Shown: positions 22,501-32,394, counted from the first letter of the stretch. The stretch is 64,000 bases of DNA from Loripinus fragilis (GCA_964019695.1 OZ026524.1:20775509-20839508); one strand, 5' to 3'. Translations and numbers: made by a program. The notes: generated from the sequence alone by a model not told the origin.

Positions 22501-24195
22501 TACATGTTCTGATCATAATGGAGTGAGCCTTTCACCTTTCTCAAAGCTAGCTGATCCTGAATCTGCACTATAGGAGTAGGCTTGCCAGGCGATGCTTCTT
22601 CAACTTCCCAGAAACGTTTCAAATTGGAATTAATCTCTTCCATTTCAAACTGATCATTGATAAAATACATACAAGCAAAATGTGTAACTAGTTCTGTTGT
22701 CTTGGCTGAGTAGGGATTGCAGATTTACGTCTAACCCAGTGGTGTCAATCTTGCTACTGGCTCTCCAGGTTGATCTCTGACCTCTTCGATGGCGCAATGC
22801 AAATCAAGTCCAAACCTTTCAGAACATCAACCATTGGCCTCTTTGCGTTTAGTGGGAATTTAATGCCTCGCAGATGTGGCCACTTTCTGCGGTATTCATT
22901 CCAGTCAATAACATTCATGTCCCCTGTTACTCTGCTTGCTGCATATGCATTTACTTTAAAGCTCACTTTTCCATCAAAACTAACAGGTTTTGTCTTAAAC
23001 GTTTCAGATTTGACCATTTAATACATTAACGCTTACACCTTTTGGCACAGTGCGCAGTGCAATGTAATCCACTTTGGAGTAGTTCTGTGTACTCAAGGTG
23101 GTCTGTTGTGGGTGTTCCTGTGTCTTCCGCTCCATGACAGAAGTAGCTACCTCTGCCGATGGAGACACAAGCTCTTGTGTTGTATGATTTGTCAATTCAA
23201 TACGCTTCAGTTCGGTTTGCTCAAGTCCACTTGACGTCGCTGTCATAGAATTTAATGTCCGATAGAAAGACATTGAAAACACAGCTGTGCACGCTTTACT
23301 ATTCTCCATCGCTCAGCTGGACTCTTCTTTGTAAAAATACCGCATTTCCAGATTTTTACACACATGGCATGGCGTTTTCGCTTGAGCGCGATCTTTCTGA
23401 GATTCTACAAAGAATGTCCTTTGAGTTTTATGTCTAGGCAGCGATTGTTCTTGATTCTGACTGTTAGCTGATTTTCCTGCCAGACCATGCATAGTTTCAG
23501 TTGCAATAGTTTGGAATTCTGCTGCTTGTATAACCCATTTCCTCAATGTATCTACGCCCTCAGTTATACTGTTTTCAAATACCCAACGGTGATAGCGCGC
23601 CAACATTGATTCTGACAATTTTCGCTGCAGCTTATTATATAGGGAACCGTCCCCAATTCGTGAAAATGCCCTACTTTTTTCAAGTTAGTGATGGTAATAT
23701 CTAGTAAGTCCGCTAATTGTTCAAAATCTCTAGCATTTCCGGTTCTCACTTGCTTAAAATGCTCCAAATCTTCCAGATAAACTGCTATCTGTCGCGGTCT
23801 GCCGCCATACTTGCGCTCAAGCCTTTCTTTTGCTGCCTCGTGTGCCGTTGCCAAATGACCTAAACTTTCGATCATTTGAAGCGCTTCACCAAATACGTAC
23901 TGCGCAACTCGACCAACTTGCAGCCTACCAGCTTTGATACGTTCTTCTATCACAATGAAACACTGGAATCTTCACGCATTTGAGCTGTCGCCATATGTCC
24001 TGTCCTAGAGATGGAGCTTCTCCGTTGTGCGTATTTGTTGTTTCAAACGGCGTTGCGTTTGCATCAAGATCTGAAGAAAACGTGAGTCAATTTTTCCACA
24101 GGCATCAAGTACTGCCCTGCGACTCGGGGGCTCTTGTTCCTCGAGTGGCGATACCAACTTATTTTTCCATCAACTAAAATTTGCTTTAGCTCGAG
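19555..24195 (-). pseudogene. BEL/Pao gag-pol polyprotein relic
   Basis: Minus-strand segments, in order: gag-like (VEKLTHVFFRS near 24080; AAKERLERKYGGRPRQIAVY, 23860-23780; ARYHRWVFEN, 23600; a half zinc knuckle CHVC near 23350); protease region (TVPKGVSVNVLNG, 23045; GDMNVIDWNEYRRKWPHLRG, 22900), where the usual active-site segment appears deleted; RT (TKIRIVFDASAKCQGTSLND, about 22220; HRFLWREIEQDRRPDVYEFD, about 21980; YMNDFMDSV at about 21815 in place of the family's YMDD); RNase H side (WCDSVNVLWWVRRRSRNFK, 21170); integrase zinc finger (HEKGNHAFRTNE..CAKC, 20400) and core (LFTCLATRAVHLEIAYG, 20130; VYSDNGTNF, 20020); DUF5641-like tail (GRWPLGRVVEVYPG, 19700). Several frameshifts and in-frame stops make it inactive. 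Confidence 0.88.
22028..22084 (-). mobile_element. 57 bp family A tail inserted in the BEL/Pao RT
   Basis: The RT reading (..VCDIAEM..RIGISPKDQ) is interrupted by GGGTCAGGTGTGGTACTTGA..CTTTGCAACCTTACTTACTT on the minus strand. This is exactly the last part of family A with a TTAC-type tail. Removing it brings the RT halves together. It is the shortest 5'-truncated copy in the window. Confidence 0.75.
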
Positions 24196-24204
24196 CTTTT
24201 TCTG

Positions 24205-24480
24205 AGGATCTGGATGGGGGGGGGGGGTCTGGTATTCACAATTCATTTAAAAAATTAGCCCTTTATTCATCTCATTAAAATTTTGGGTTATTCATTAAAA
24301 TAAGACCAATTATTCGATAAAGGTAAGAAAGGTGGGAAAGAAATCTGATTATTCACTATTCATTATTTTTTTCTTCAATTCATTAAAAAATTGAATTATT
24401 CATTAATTTTTAGGCCCTCATTATTCACTATTCATTATAAAAAAGGGCCAATATTCACTTATCATTATACTCCTTTCAGA
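24205..24480. repeat. AT-rich ATTCATTA repeat (copy 1)
   Basis: The block starts TCTGGATGGGGGGGG, then TCTGGTATTCAC, followed by many ATTCATTAAAA-type units. About 100 bp match 58256-58370 nearly base for base, including TTTTGGGTTATTCATTAAAA and TAAGACCAATTAT. Here it interrupts the BEL/Pao element between the 5' LTR and gag. Confidence 0.65.
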
Positions 24481-24599
24481 CCCTCTTTTCTTTCTTGTAT
24501 TCTGCTTCTAGTCGTTCAGTGCTCACTATTGAACGATAGTCCCTATTATCGTATGACGCCATAGTCGATCTTGATGATTCTGTTTTACACTGGTTTCGA

Positions 24600-24625
24600 T
24601 AATCAACCTCGCTTGGCTTCCAATT
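24600..24625 (-). other. Primer-binding-like site next to the 5' LTR
   Basis: On the minus strand, immediately after the LTR end, the sequence reads AATTGGAAGCCAAGCGAGG. A TGG a few bases from the LTR is typical of a tRNA-primed site. The cognate tRNA was not identified. Confidence 0.45.
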
Positions 24626-24941
24626 TGTTGCTGTGATGTTCCTGATAATGGATATGGCAAACAAAATAATAAGAAAACTCCGATGATAAGTTTCACAAAT
24701 TCTTCATTAATAAAGTCCCTGCACAGTAAAAACACTAATTCTGTCAGAAAATGACAGAAATATGGCGACTCTACTTGAAACTCCTTAGTTACTAATGTCA
24801 AAATCTACGTCACGCTAACGGTACGCAATTACGTTTATTGCGTAACGTTATAACGTTAACGTTCTGTTAAGCACATTAATTCATACAAGAGATGGATCTT
24901 ACATCAAAGTCAGTTTGTTCAGGAGAAGAACCTCACATCCA
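24626..24941 (-). repeat. 5' LTR of the BEL/Pao element
   Basis: It has TGTTGC..ATCCA boundaries on the plus strand and is 316 bp long. It contains direct ACGTTA/AACGTT units near 24830-24865 that are largely absent from the other LTR, which explains most of the length difference. Confidence 0.9.
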
Positions 24942-24949
24942 CCTTTATT

Positions 24950-25315
24950 ATTCACGAAAAACATCATTATCTAAATTTGATACAAGGGAGATTTTTTTTA
25001 AATTTTATAGCGTGATCTTGTAGCTGAGCAAGCTTTTTTTTAAATATGATATTGGTTACATCCTTAATAAATTGTTAATTGATTATTTCAGGTTATCGTT
25101 ATCGTAACATAATGGCGTTTTGAAGAGAGTTTCGCTTGTAGGCTATTCTGTTACATTCGTTGTTAATTGTTAACACGTGTCTATTGTACAGTAGGTTTCA
25201 TGTTTCTTTTACTCCCGATGCTGTGGGTTGGTCTGTAGTGTGTTATTGTGTTTTTTGTGGATCATAATCAGTTTCTTTTTTGTATATTTTATGTCTGAAT
25301 AGCAATATAAAATGT
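24950..25315 (+). other. Unassigned, possibly the 3' end of a poly-A retroelement
   Basis: The sequence ends at a 27-base A run preceded by AATATAAAATGTAAA. It contains GCTGTGGGTTGGTCTGTAGTG, which loosely resembles part of the family B region near 18945. It may be the 3' untranslated end of another retroposed sequence, but no coding part was seen. Confidence 0.3.
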
Positions 25316-25342
25316 AAAAAAAAAAAAAAAAAAAAAAAAAAA
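25316..25342 (+). repeat. Poly-A tract
   Basis: About 27 consecutive A residues are followed by TTAGATGGG. It probably marks the 3' end of an older poly-A-tailed insertion and the upstream limit of the LINE that follows. Confidence 0.7.
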
Positions 25343-25876
25343 TTAGATGGGTGCATTGGATGATGATTAATATAATGTTATCCAGTCAAATGTTGGAAAT
25401 AGTCATCTGTGCAATTACATTACATGATAAATGGCTTGATGTCTTTCACTACCTAGTGCATACTAAAACGCTGCATTTCAGTTCTTCAACTCATAAATGA
25501 AAGTATAACTATGTGTCTTTCTCTAATAAAGCACAAAGGATATGCCATATTTGTCAATACTCAATTGAACTGAGCCTTAACTCTAAGCAGCACTTCAAAA
25601 CTAAACTGCTGAAAATGAATACTATTCTTGGTTTTAATCTCTGATGTTAATTTGATCATATTAATAAATGTTAAAATGCAAACAATTGTCAGCTTTTTAC
25701 CATTTATGTGCATGATGAATTTCTTGCTTAGTTTAGTTGTTATAATCTCTGGATAAAGCATGATTATATGCATTGCTACAGCTCACTATTTTCTTAAACG
25801 ACAAAAGACGGATGGAAACGAGAATACACATGCAAATATTGTGCATAACGCATTTCTTGACATTGATGATGACAAT
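25343..25876 (+). other. Probable 5' region of the intact LINE
   Basis: Nothing is recognised up to the first ATG of the ORF1 frame at 25760. A second in-frame ATG at 25877 (MTDYGSLTTDEKL) starts the more conserved-looking part, so the true start may be there. The 5' boundary of the element could not be fixed. Confidence 0.35.
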
Positions 25877-27136
25877 ATGACGGACTACGGAAGTTTGACA
25901 ACAGATGAAAAACTTTCCCTTATCCTTTCAAAGGTTTCAGTGAACGAAAGTAGGGTAAAACTGATACAGAATAGACTAGACTCCGTTTTTACTATAAAAT
26001 CTAGAGTATCTGCTCTTGAAAATACGATCAGGTCACAGCATGATAGATTGAAATTGTTGGAATACAGGTCACTTGACATAGAGGCGAGAAGCAGGAGGAA
26101 AAACCTGTTGTTTAAGGGCATTCCTGAAGACAGAAATGAGAATTGTTTCGATGCAGTCAGGCAATTTATCTCATCAAAACTTCATATCGATAGAGACATG
26201 TATCTTGAGAGGGCACACAGAATAGGTCGTTTCAGCGTCAATAGAACGCGTCCTATTATCGTCGCATTCAGAGATTATTGCGACACAGAGGACATCTTGA
26301 ATGCGTCAAATTTTCTCAGAGATTCTAGCTATGGTATTAGCAAGGACTACCCAAATGAAATCGCCAGGGCACGCCAGTCATTATGGAGGCAATATAAAAC
26401 AACCCGCGACGCCAACCCAACTAAAAGAGTTACCCTAGGGTATCCAGCTAGAATAACAGTGAATAATGAAACTGTGGCCGATTGTTTCCCTGATTGGTAC
26501 CTCATCTTGCAAGGTAGTCGTATTAGTACCAATACACAAAACCACTCAGGCGATAAAGACATAAATAGCTATGCAAGTGACAAAATAACGGATCCAACTC
26601 GAAATAGTACACGTGATCGCACAAACGAAATTCCAATCATTAACCATCAGAGCGGAAATACTTCAAATGTTAACACTTTGCTACAAGAAATTAGGACTGT
26701 GAGAGAGCATGTGGAGCAGGTGGATTCTCAAACCGTGAACCCTGAACTTATGGAACAGGACGAACAACATTCCCCATCATTACTCTCTGCTACAGCAGTT
26801 GAACCTAGGGTCGCTCAGCCACCTACGCAAATTGTAAATAAAAACAATGTAACTGCAGCCAACTTGGAGTCCCGTGGCAGGAGCCCAACCCGTAAATTGG
26901 CCTCTGTTGGAAGACCTAGGTCAAATTCAACCGCTTCAAATAGTCGCACCCGCGGCGTCTCACAGCGAAGAGCTACATCAAGAAGCTCCAAGGCAGTAAA
27001 CGTACCGCAACAGGGGTCATACGGTTCAAATAAAACGGCCCAGCCTGTTAACCAAAACAACAACAAAACAGCTGAAAACAAACCTCCCTCAGGTGAATCA
27101 CAAAGCAACCTTACTCACAGCAGTCAAAGCTCATAG
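25760..27136 (+). CDS. LINE ORF1 protein
   Basis: The 458-residue frame has a predicted heptad-rich region at residues about 45-100, then L1-ORF1-like RNA-binding motifs: ARSRRKNLLFKGIPED (109-124), YLERAHRIGRF and ISKDYPNEIARARQSLW. A low-complexity Ser/Asn/Gln/Arg-rich tail (residues about 345-458) follows. ORF1 proteins of this kind coat the retrotransposon RNA. The start at 25760 is the first ATG; 25877 is an alternative giving 419 residues. The frame closes with TAG at 27134-27136, and the endonuclease-RT frame continues directly in the same register without another stop. No internal stop or frameshift is present. Confidence 0.85.
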   Translation: MIICIATAHYFLKRQKTDGNENTHANIVHNAFLDIDDDNMTDYGSLTTDEKLSLILSKVSVNESRVKLIQNRLDSVFTIKSRVSALENTIRSQHDRLKLLEYRSLDIEARSRRKNLLFKGIPEDRNENCFDAVRQFISSKLHIDRDMYLERAHRIGRFSVNRTRPIIVAFRDYCDTEDILNASNFLRDSSYGISKDYPNEIARARQSLWRQYKTTRDANPTKRVTLGYPARITVNNETVADCFPDWYLILQGSRISTNTQNHSGDKDINSYASDKITDPTRNSTRDRTNEIPIINHQSGNTSNVNTLLQEIRTVREHVEQVDSQTVNPELMEQDEQHSPSLLSATAVEPRVAQPPTQIVNKNNVTAANLESRGRSPTRKLASVGRPRSNSTASNSRTRGVSQRRATSRSSKAVNVPQQGSYGSNKTAQPVNQNNNKTAENKPPSGESQSNLTHSSQSS

Positions 27137-30100
27137 GATCAGACGGGAGAATATGCAAATGTAAGGAGAAATGACTCATTAAATTCCAATAAAAATCCAA
27201 GCACATTAAAAATCGCTTCACTAAATGTCTGCGGACTAAAAACTCGTCTACAGTATCCTGACTTCATAGATTACTTTAAACATTTTGATATATTGTGCTT
27301 TGAAGAAACTAAAATTGACGACATGGACATTATCTCGTTCCCAGGGTTTAAATTAATTTCACAGCCTAGAAAAGAGCCCTACCTACGTAAATCTGGCGGG
27401 TTAGCTATATTTATCAAAGATGATATAGCTAATTACTGCAAACCCCTTGAAACAGAGTCTGATTACATCCTGTGGATATCACTAGACAAAAGTATAACTA
27501 ACACAGATGAAAATATTATACTAGGCACGATATATGTACCACCAGCACAGTCAAGATTTTATAATGATGATGAAATACTAGTATTAGAGAACGAGATAAT
27601 GTCCCTGTGCAGCAACCATAAGTATGTGTTTATTACAGGGGATATTAATGCAAGAACGGCACGACTTTGTGACTTTACCAGACTAGACCCATTTGTTGTT
27701 GACATGTTCGATATAGATGACGATATCGCAAGTTTCTTTGATAAAACAACCATTCTAGAGGACCTCGGCATCCCTTTTCACAGAGTGTCTCATGACAATA
27801 AAACTAATAATTCTGGGTACTGGCTGACCGATTTATGCAAAAATAATAACATCTTTATAGTGAATGGAAGGTTTGGCAAAGACAAAGAAGTCGGTGCAGC
27901 AACATTTCGTGATAAGTCTGTGATAGACTACACATTATGTACTGCCGACAGCTTGAGACTTCTAAATGACTTCGAAATTGTAGAACTTGATTCCTTATTT
28001 TCAGATGGACATGCATTATTATCATGGTCTTTAAAAAGCCAAATTTTACCTGCACAAAATGCAGAGGCTTCTCACATATATCCCCAGAATTATAAATGGT
28101 CTGAAGATTCAAAAAATCATTTCATAAACAGTCTTAACGAATCAGATATAAACAGCTTGCGAGATCGCCTTGAACATATCAAAAACAATGACCCTGAATC
28201 AAACCATGATCCACTTAGCGACACTATTAACCAAATTACTAACAGCATTGCTGACATATTTGATCGGGCAGCATCAAACTCACTACAGCAAAATAAGCAT
28301 TTCTTCCAACGAAAGAGTTCTGATAAGCCATGGTTTGGACCAGCATGTAAAATCGCCAGGAAAAAGTACCATCGTGCACGCAAAATATACAACCAGACTA
28401 AATCATTAGCAAACAAAGTTAGCCTGAAACACGAAAGTAAACAATATAAACAAACCATGAATAGATACATAAACAAATTCAAATATGATAAAATTAAGAA
28501 ACTAAGAAGCATGCAAACAAAAAATCCAAAGGCACACTGGAATTACTTAAAGAGTTTACAAACCAACACGAACCATTCCACCCCATCAACACAGGAATTT
28601 TATGATCACTTCCAAACAGTAAACAAAAGCAACGAGCCACAGGAACACGTCACTTTTAATTTAGATAGTAATACTATACTTAACAGTAAAATAACACTTG
28701 AAGAGATAAACCAATGCATAAAACATTTAAAAAATGGTAAAGCATGTGGGGAGGACAAAATATTAAACGAATACATAAAACACTCAAAACATTTGTTCCT
28801 ACCAATATATGAAAAATTGTTCAATATTGTTTTCGATTCTGGCATAATTCCAAATGCATGGTTAGAGGGCACAATTCGTCCACTATACAAAAACAAAGGT
28901 GATTCAAAACATGTACAAAACTATAGACCCATAACAATACTAAGCTGCCTAGGAAAACTATTCACAGCAATTTTGAACACGCGCCTTACAGACTTCCTAG
29001 ACAGTCACAATACTATTTTAGAAAATCAGGCAGGCTTTCGTAAAGGATATGCCACATCTGACCACACATTTGTTTTACATTCTCTGATTGAACTACTGAA
29101 AAAAAGGAAACAAAAGTTGTTTTGTGCATTCATAGATTTTTCACAAGCATTTGACTCTATTTGGAGGGTTGGGTTGTGGCGTAAATTGTTAGTGAATGGT
29201 GTTGATGGAAAATTTTTTCGTCTTGTATCAAATATGTATAAAAACATTAAGTCCTGTGTTAAAAATAATGGTGAGACCTCAGCTTTTTTTGCAAGTCAGT
29301 GTGGTGTGAGGCAGGGTGAGAATCTTTCCCCTGTACTATTTGCAATGTATCTAAATGATCTTGAGAGTTATCTTTTGTCTGGAGGTGTGGAAACCTTAGA
29401 TCTGGAACTATCAACGCAAGAAATCACTGTTTATTTACGTTTACTGCTACTCCTTTATGCCGATGACACTGCCATTTTTTCGAATAACAAGGAAAATTTC
29501 CAAAAATGCCTGGACGAATTTAATGATTATTGTTCAATGTGGAAATTGAATATAAATTTCACAAAAACTGAGATAGCTATATTCAATTCCAGAAATGATC
29601 AAAATTATTCATTCTCCATAGGCGAACAAAGAATTAAAATCACAGATAAATACAAGTATTTGGGAATCATTCTGTCAAGGTCTGGCAGTTTCCTCAATGC
29701 TAGAAAACACTTAGCAGAACAAGCACGAAAAGCTATGCATCTTTTATTCTTAAGAGCAAATAACCTCGACATACCTATAGATTTACAACTCAAACTTTTT
29801 GATAACACAGTTTTACCAATACTTACATATGGATCAGAGATTTGGGGATTTGAGAACACTGATATCATTGAACGGGTACACCTTGACTTCTTAAGGCGGA
29901 TTATGAAATGTAGAAAAAGCACACCAAAATATATGTTATATGCAGAATTGGGCAGATACCCACTTGACATAACTATTAAGTGTAAAATGATAAATTTCTG
30001 GACACGACTTTTAATGGGGAAAACATCTAAATTGTCATACAACACGTACTTATTCATGCTAAAATCGGATGAAATAAATTCCAAATGGATCAGTTATATC

Positions 30101-30622
30101 CAAGCTATACTGGATAACACAGGCAGACACGACTTGTGGCTACACCATCCAGCACGCATTACACTATCAACTTGCAAATTAATTAAGCAAAACTTATTGG
30201 ACCAGTTCTTGCAAAATTGGAATTCCCTGCTAATGGATTCGTCTAAAGGCCGAAATTATAATTTATTCAAGTCAGATAACAAGTGTGAAACGTATTTGTC
30301 AAGCTTAACTGGCACATCACTGCATACAATGTTCAAATTCAGAACAGCAAATCATAAGCTTCCGATCGAAACTGGTAGGTGGAATAACGTTGAACTGTCC
30401 GAAAGAAAATGTCAGCTTTGTGAAAGAAACCATATAGGTGATGAATTCCATTATCTTCTAGAATGTACTTTTTTTCGAAACGAGAGACGCCGTTACATTG
30501 ACCAGCAATTTTATCGATCACCTAATGTACTAAAATTTAGGCAACTTCTACAGACAACCGATACAGAAAAGTTAATAAGCCTGAGTCAATTCATGAAAAT
30601 TATCATGCATGCTTTCAAATAA
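27137..30622 (+). CDS. LINE ORF2: AP-like endonuclease and reverse transcriptase
   Basis: The frame is open from the codon after the ORF1 TAG to 30622 (1161 codons). The endonuclease motifs are ASLNVCGL (Asn at residue 30), CFEETK (56-57), TGDINAR (near 169) and SDGHALLSW. The reverse transcriptase has YRPITILSCLGKLF, a QAGFRKGYATSDHTF block, FIDFSQAFDS (motif A), CGVRQGENLSPVLFAMYLND (motif B) and LLLLYADDTAIF (motif C, near residue 773). A C-terminal CX2CX9HX4C motif (CQLCERN..H..C) follows. It nicks the target and copies the RNA there. The first ATG in frame is at 27323, after both endonuclease residues Asn30 and Glu56, so AUG initiation alone would not make a complete enzyme. No disabling change is visible. 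Confidence 0.9.
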   Translation, partial: DQTGEYANVRRNDSLNSNKNPSTLKIASLNVCGLKTRLQYPDFIDYFKHFDILCFEETKIDDMDIISFPGFKLISQPRKEPYLRKSGGLAIFIKDDIANYCKPLETESDYILWISLDKSITNTDENIILGTIYVPPAQSRFYNDDEILVLENEIMSLCSNHKYVFITGDINARTARLCDFTRLDPFVVDMFDIDDDIASFFDKTTILEDLGIPFHRVSHDNKTNNSGYWLTDLCKNNNIFIVNGRFGKDKEVGAATFRDKSVIDYTLCTADSLRLLNDFEIVELDSLFSDGHALLSWSLKSQILPAQNAEASHIYPQNYKWSEDSKNHFINSLNESDINSLRDRLEHIKNNDPESNHDPLSDTINQITNSIADIFDRAASNSLQQNKHFFQRKSSDKPWFGPACKIARKKYHRARKIYNQTKSLANKVSLKHESKQYKQTMNRYINKFKYDKIKKLRSMQTKNPKAHWNYLKSLQTNTNHSTPSTQEFYDHFQTVNKSNEPQEHVTFNLDSNTILNSKITLEEINQCIKHLKNGKACGEDKILNEYIKHSKHLFLPIYEKLFNIVFDSGIIPNAWLEGTIRPLYKNKGDSKHVQNYRPITILSCLGKLFTAILNTRLTDFLDSHNTILENQAGFRKGYATSDHTFVLHSLIELLKKRKQKLFCAFIDFSQAFDSIWRVGLWRKLLVNGVDGKFFRLVSNMYKNIKSCVKNNGETSAFFASQCGVRQGENLSPVLFAMYLNDLESYLLSGGVETLDLELSTQEITVYLRLLLLLYADDTAIFSNNKENFQKCLDEFNDYCSMWKLNINFTKTEIAIFNSRNDQNYSFSIGEQRIKITDKYKYLGIILSRSGSFLNARKHLAEQARKAMHLLFLRANNLDIPIDLQLKLFDNTVLPILTYGSEIWGFENTDIIERVHLDFLRRIMKCRKSTPKYMLYAELGRYPLDITIKCKMINFWTRLLMGKTSKLSYNTYLFMLKSDEINSKWISYIQAILDNTGRHDLWLHHPARITLSTCKLIKQNLLDQFLQNWNSLLMDSSKGRNYNLFKSDNKCETYLSSLTGTSLHTMFKFRTANHKLPIETGRWNNVELSERKCQLCERNHIGDEFHYLLECTFFRNERRRYIDQQFYRSPNVLKFRQLLQTTDTEKLISLSQFMKIIMHAFK

Positions 30623-30884
30623 TCTTATTACAGTATGTAAAGTTTAAGAAATATTGTTGATCTTTGATTTTTCTTGCTTAGATGTAAATTTGGGCGCACC
30701 ATCGGAACGCTTCCAATGAGCACCTAATCAAGAGCTATTGAAGTTTTTTAGCGGTCCCGCCATATGTCACATGGTCCGAACTGTTGCTTTTATTTTGTTA
30801 ACAACTGAATGTACTTGTTTTTTCAATACGCTTCTGGAATTGTATGTAGACGACATGAACTTGTCTAAACCCGTTGCGGAAAAG

Positions 30885-30918
30885 CGATAAAATGCTAGGC
30901 AAGCCTAGCACTTTATCG
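30885..30918 (+). other. 3' hairpin of LINE, copy 1
   Basis: CGATAAAATGCTAGGC and GCCTAGCACTTTATCG pair with one mismatch around a two-base AA loop. The flanks GGAAAAG and TTTTTCTC extend the stem imperfectly. It sits near the very 3' end of the element, where RT recognition structures of LINEs are found. Confidence 0.75.
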
Positions 30919-31260
30919 ATTTTTCTCAACTCGTTTGTTAAATGAAAATTATCATGCATTCATTCAAATAATTTTATTACAGTTTGCAAAATGTGTAGTG
31001 AGCCAGGCTTACCAAACGTTTAAGAAATATTGTTTATCTTTGATTATTTCTTGCTTAGATGTAAATTTGGGCGCACCATCGGAACGCTTCCAATGAGCAC
31101 CTAATCAAGAGTTATTGAAGTTTTTTAGCGGTCCCGCCATATGTCACACGGTCCGAACTGTTGCTTTTATTTTGTTAACAACTAAATGTACCCTTTTTTC
31201 AATACGCTTCTTGGATTGTATGTAGACGACATGAACCCGCATAAACTCGTTGCTGAAAAA

Positions 31261-31294
31261 CGATAAAATGCTAGGCAAGCCTAGCACTTTATCG
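31261..31294 (+). other. 3' hairpin of LINE, copy 2
   Basis: The arms and loop are identical to copy 1 in the duplicated unit, although the surrounding bases differ. Preservation of the stem against a diverged background suggests that it is constrained. Confidence 0.75.
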
Positions 31295-31410
31295 ATTTCC
31301 CTCAACTCGTTTGTTAAATTGCGAAAAAAGCATGTAAGATTATTCATACGTAAGTATCCCATTACATTATAGCTCATAGATACTAAATACAATTACCTTA
31401 GTTTAAAAAA

Positions 31411-32394
31411 TTGTATTATTCACACAATGGGAAAGGATATTGCTTTTATATATTGTCTCTATACATGTTTAAGCAGTTAATCTTTGGGCAAACAATCATA
31501 ATTCCACATCCGTCATCATTGCATTTCGTTTCGGTAATGGTGGTGGAATGGAACATGGCTAGACTTTGTCCATGCATGCCCAGCTGCAGTTGGCCCGACG
31601 GTCTCCTTTTTTGCTCATCCACACTACCCCTGCACCAGCGAGGATTGTGTGGAGGGGCATCGATGGGAGAACCTATGTTATACCGTTCTATCACATTCAC
31701 AAATGGGGTTATATCCCTTGACCAAGATCAGATTACATGTGCGCCAAAATTAATTATTTGGCCGCCGAGTATTTGTTATTTGGTCAGTAGACCTAAAAAG
31801 GTTAATGAGCGCATGCTGACGATGATGGCCCTGATTGGGTGCTTCTGCATGAGGCATCTGGTCAGGGCCAGCATTGTCCGTTATATGTGCCGTATATGTA
31901 TTTGTTTGGCAGAGATGAGTACAATCTATCAATTGATACCCAGTACTGTCGTGCCGGCCAATAGTGGCAGTGATGTCGTGCCTTGTTTACAGTTGCTCAG
32001 TAAAACACTTACGCGTACATGTTACTTGAGCTGGGAGGAATCGATTGACCATTCGTGTATTAATCCTATCCTGAGGATAGGATTAATACACAAGTGGTCC
32101 ATCGATTATAAGTCGCTGATAACTTTGTGGACGGGGCACGAAGTCACTGTCGCTCTTGGCTTGCAGGACAGTAGCTATTTCCTTGCTTGTGGCAGTTGTT
32201 GCCGTCTGTTGGTGGCCTTTGCAAACGGTTTGGACCCGGACTGGGACCGACGACAGAATGTCGGACCTGGTCTGGTTCCAAGCCGTTTGACACTCGGACC
32301 GTGTTCCTGTGCGAATATTTTGGAAGGGCTGATTTTGATAAAGGTCGGCAGACGGCGGAGACTATTAAAAATGATCCAGCAGGGAGGGAGTTAA
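31411..32394 (+). other. Unexplained long open frame (327 codons)
   Basis: The frame is unusually long for this AT-rich window and lies in a GC-richer segment. The translation is rich in Cys, Ser and Leu and shows no motif I know, so it may be an out-of-frame shadow. Other frames give plausible patches, e.g. QGQHCPLYVPYMYLFGRDEY near 31870 (+). The last 200 bp (32190-32400) contain a dispersed motif (GGTTTGGACCCGGACTGGGACC, FANGLDPDWD) that has a relative at about 63455-63500. Probably a decayed element; the product is unknown. Confidence 0.25.
32039..32107. other. Strong hairpin
   Basis: A perfect 17-base stem GTGTATTAATCCTATCC (32055-32071) pairs with 32075-32091 around a TGA loop. With few mismatches it extends to a 33-base stem starting AATCGATTGACC. 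It lies inside the unexplained open frame. Confidence 0.7.

Larger units (their letters stand above)
19036..24946 (-). mobile_element. BEL/Pao LTR retrotransposon, complete in structure, inactive
   Basis: Two LTRs (19041-19319 and 24626-24941) flank a minus-strand gag-pol relic. Outside them lie identical 5-base duplications CCTTT (19036-19040 and 24942-24946), as expected from integrase. Next to the left (3') LTR is a purine tract and next to the right (5') LTR a TGG-initiated primer-binding-like site. The order gag, protease, RT, RNase H, integrase, DUF5641 is that of BEL/Pao. Many frameshifts, stops and at least two later insertions (22028-22084 and about 24205-24480) show it is an old copy. 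Confidence 0.9.
30594..31316 (+). repeat. Tandemly duplicated 3' end of the LINE
   Basis: Unit 1 (30594-30942) and unit 2 (30943-about 31316) both begin ATGAAAATTATCATGCAT, i.e. the last codons of ORF2, and run through TGGGCGCACCATCGGAACGC, GCGGTCCCGCCATATGTCAC and the hairpin to CTCAACTCGTTTGTTAAAT. Unit 2 has an extra ~29 bases (GTGTAGTGAGCCAGGCTTACC) near 30992 and scattered substitutions. Either the end was duplicated or a 5'-truncated sister copy landed at the 3' end of this one. Confidence 0.85.

Noticed and set aside
30885..31294. Rho-independent terminators
   Set aside because: The hairpins resemble them superficially, but the context is a eukaryotic LINE 3' end and the stems are not followed by a dedicated T run in a bacterial setting.
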